From positions 1 through 24,124 of the forward strand of contig CAXMQO010000026.1 in assembly GCA_964195515.1 (NCBI GenBank): DNA of 24,124 nucleotides, read 5' to 3'. The translations under genes were made by a program, and so were the position numbers. Positions within the stretch are counted from its first letter, which is position 1, and each line of letters starts with the position of its first letter. The notes under the pieces are model-generated. The model saw nothing but the letters and a program-made list of their open reading frames with translations, made no database searches and was not told the DNA's origin. This document shows, piece after piece, positions 22,566-24,124 of the stretch. The stretch comes from JAHEEL01 sp964195515. GTDB lineage: Bacteria > Actinomycetota > Acidimicrobiia > Spongiisociales > UBA5794.

Positions 22566-24124
22566 TTACTCCATCACGCGCAGCGTCGAGGGGAGGTCCA
22601 TCTTGCGGAGCTTCCTGGGAGCCGTCAGCAGCGGGGCGAGGCCCACGGCGACCACGCCGACGAACGTGGCCCACAGGATCGTCCCCGGCGTGACAATGAT
22701 CGGCAGCGCGATGTCTGGCATCGTTTCAGCGGATGCCGCCATGAAGTACTGCAGCAGGAGCAGCCCGCCGCCGATCCCGATGATCGTGGCAACGACTCCG
22801 ACGGTTGCGCTCTCCACGATCAGCATCCTCACGACCTTCCTGGGTCGCACGCCGTACGAGAACATCGTCGCATGCTCGCGTCGACGCTCGTCGACGGCGA
22901 TCGATGCCGCGTTGAAGGCGATCAGGACGGCAAGGAGCAACACGATGCCCTGGAAGAGTTGGAAGATCCCGACGAACTGTGCCATCAGGTCCTCCATGAG
23001 ACGAGCCGTTGCGTCGGCGCGCTGTACCGATGTCACGGCTCCGATCTCGAGGAATTCAGCCTGAAGATCGCCGACCTCGACACCCGCTTCCGGCACCACC
23101 GACACGACGTTCGCCAGACCGTCGAGCCCAAGCAGCGCCGCGTGGTCGGTAGCCATGTAGGTGACGGCCCGGAAGGGATGGCCGTGGATGCCGGCGACCG
23201 GCAGTTCCATCGTCTCGAGCGAATATGAGAGCGGTCCCGTTCGTCGCGGCAGGCGGATCGCCACGAGGTCCCCGACGCCGACATCGAGATCGGCCGCAGC
23301 CTTCGGTGAGATGACGATCGCGGGTTCATCAGCCGGCACGGCACCCTCTTCAACTGAGGGCCGGAACAGGCCGTCGTCCCAGTCGATGAACTCGACAATC
23401 GCTGAGAAGGCGTCCACTCCGGTACCGAGTTCGCCACCCACCCGCAGCACGGCCTCGCCTTCAGCGATCGATGGCGAAGCCAATACGCCTCCCACGGGTC
23501 CGTTTCCTTTGGGATATACGGTGTCCATCTCAACGATGACCCGGTCGGCGACCCCGCCTGAAGCTTCCTCTCCGCCCTTGACGATGGCCCCGACGAACGA
23601 ATCGATTGCGGCGACAAGCATCACGAGCACAGCGATGGTCGCGCCGATGCCCAGCGCCGTCAGCAGGCCACGTCGGGGAGCGCGGAGCACGTTGCGGATC
23701 GGCATCTGGGCGAGCGTGTCACCCGGCAACCTGACCCGCTTGATGAGTGGTGCCAGACCGCCGCCGCGCGAGGCGAGGTGACCCGTGCGAATCGCATCGA
23801 TGGGAGCGACCCGGATCGCACGCCACACGGGCATCCCCACCGCGATGATCGGAATGGCGAAACCGATGGCCGCGGCGGTGAGGAACGTATCCCATTGCGT
23901 CGGCGTGAGCCACTCCGGCATCGGCAAATACGAATCGAGGAGTCCACCCATCGCAGATGCAATCAACCATCCGATGGCGAGTCCGAGAATCACGCCAAGC
24001 ACAGCGATCTGCACGCCTACCAGCATGGGTCGCACTGCGATCCAACGGCGGGGCACGCCGAGCGCCATGGCGACACCGATCTCACGGCGGGTCTGCTCGA
24101 CCATGCGGGCCGTTAGGTTCGCCG
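22566..24124 (-). CDS. ABC transporter permease, FtsX/MacB type (N-terminus outside window)
   Basis: At least 518 residues are visible; the frame is still open at the window edge, and the ATG at 24104 falls inside the FtsX signature ('RMVEQTRREIGVAMALG'), so the true start lies beyond. The visible order is the end of a first FtsX domain (helices near 'VGVQIAVLGVILGLAIGWLI' and 'FLTAAAIGFAIPIIAVG'), 'MPIRNVLRAPRRGLLTALGIGATIAVLVM' opening the second half, an extracytoplasmic MacB-like domain (about 165-365), and a second FtsX domain with 'DERRREHATMFSYGVRPRKV' and three C-terminal helices. Such two-FtsX permeases pair with a LolD/MacB-type ATPase to move lipids, peptides or lipoproteins; the ATPase is not in the window. 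The gene ends 6 bases from the copy 2 hairpin. Confidence 0.92.
   Translation of the reverse strand, partial: ANLTARMVEQTRREIGVAMALGVPRRWIAVRPMLVGVQIAVLGVILGLAIGWLIASAMGGLLDSYLPMPEWLTPTQWDTFLTAAAIGFAIPIIAVGMPVWRAIRVAPIDAIRTGHLASRGGGLAPLIKRVRLPGDTLAQMPIRNVLRAPRRGLLTALGIGATIAVLVMLVAAIDSFVGAIVKGGEEASGGVADRVIVEMDTVYPKGNGPVGGVLASPSIAEGEAVLRVGGELGTGVDAFSAIVEFIDWDDGLFRPSVEEGAVPADEPAIVISPKAAADLDVGVGDLVAIRLPRRTGPLSYSLETMELPVAGIHGHPFRAVTYMATDHAALLGLDGLANVVSVVPEAGVEVGDLQAEFLEIGAVTSVQRADATARLMEDLMAQFVGIFQLFQGIVLLLAVLIAFNAASIAVDERRREHATMFSYGVRPRKVVRMLIVESATVGVVATIIGIGGGLLLLQYFMAASAETMPDIALPIIVTPGTILWATFVGVVAVGLAPLLTAPRKLRKMDLPSTLRVME

Overview
The window is GC-rich, compactly coded bacterial DNA with frequent GTG starts. 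DUF427, Uma2, AbiEi/DUF559 and PadR proteins, together with secreted and Thr/Pro-rich membrane proteins, suggest an actinobacterium, possibly Acidimicrobiia-like. That placement is inferred from composition and gene families only. I see no rRNA, tRNA, CRISPR array, transposase or phage structural gene.

Layout. 1-2.8 kb: the C-terminal end of a TPR/ATPase-type regulator, two small tandem genes that look like diverged paralogues (one exported, one cytosolic), and an APH-type phosphotransferase. 2.9-7.9 kb: ornithine carbamoyltransferase, then a PLP-dependent decarboxylase flanked by two direct copies of a Uma2-family gene, then a two-domain DUF427 protein. 8-12.3 kb: an MFS exporter and a large uncharacterised protein on the minus strand, and an EamA exporter on the plus strand. 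12.3-15.1 kb (minus): a tightly coupled five-gene operon of three small membrane-anchored proteins, the flavin transferase ApbE and a haem-binding ferric-reductase-like membrane protein. 15.5-17.3 kb: a lipoprotein glycerophosphodiesterase divergent from a secreted helical protein. 17.5-19.6 kb: a multi-receiver protein with a decayed histidine-kinase core. 19.6-20.2 kb: a possible gene remnant ending in a strong terminator. 20.2-21.4 kb (minus): a membrane protein and a PadR regulator. 21.46-22.56 kb: an AbiEi/DUF559 gene bracketed by two near-identical perfect hairpins. 22.57 kb to the edge: an FtsX/MacB-type ABC permease, cut by the window.

The strongest candidate for an undescribed system is the 15.1-12.3 kb operon. 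All four gene junctions are start/stop overlaps. It pairs ApbE with a likely two-haem membrane cytochrome but has no classical FMN-binding-domain protein. Its first gene instead carries a D-x-x-x-G-A-T sequence close to the ApbE flavinylation motif, so it may encode a minimal extracytoplasmic flavin/haem electron-transfer chain. Next in interest are the covarying hairpin pair around the AbiEi/DUF559 gene, the REC-pseudokinase-REC-REC protein, and the mosaic Uma2 duplication.
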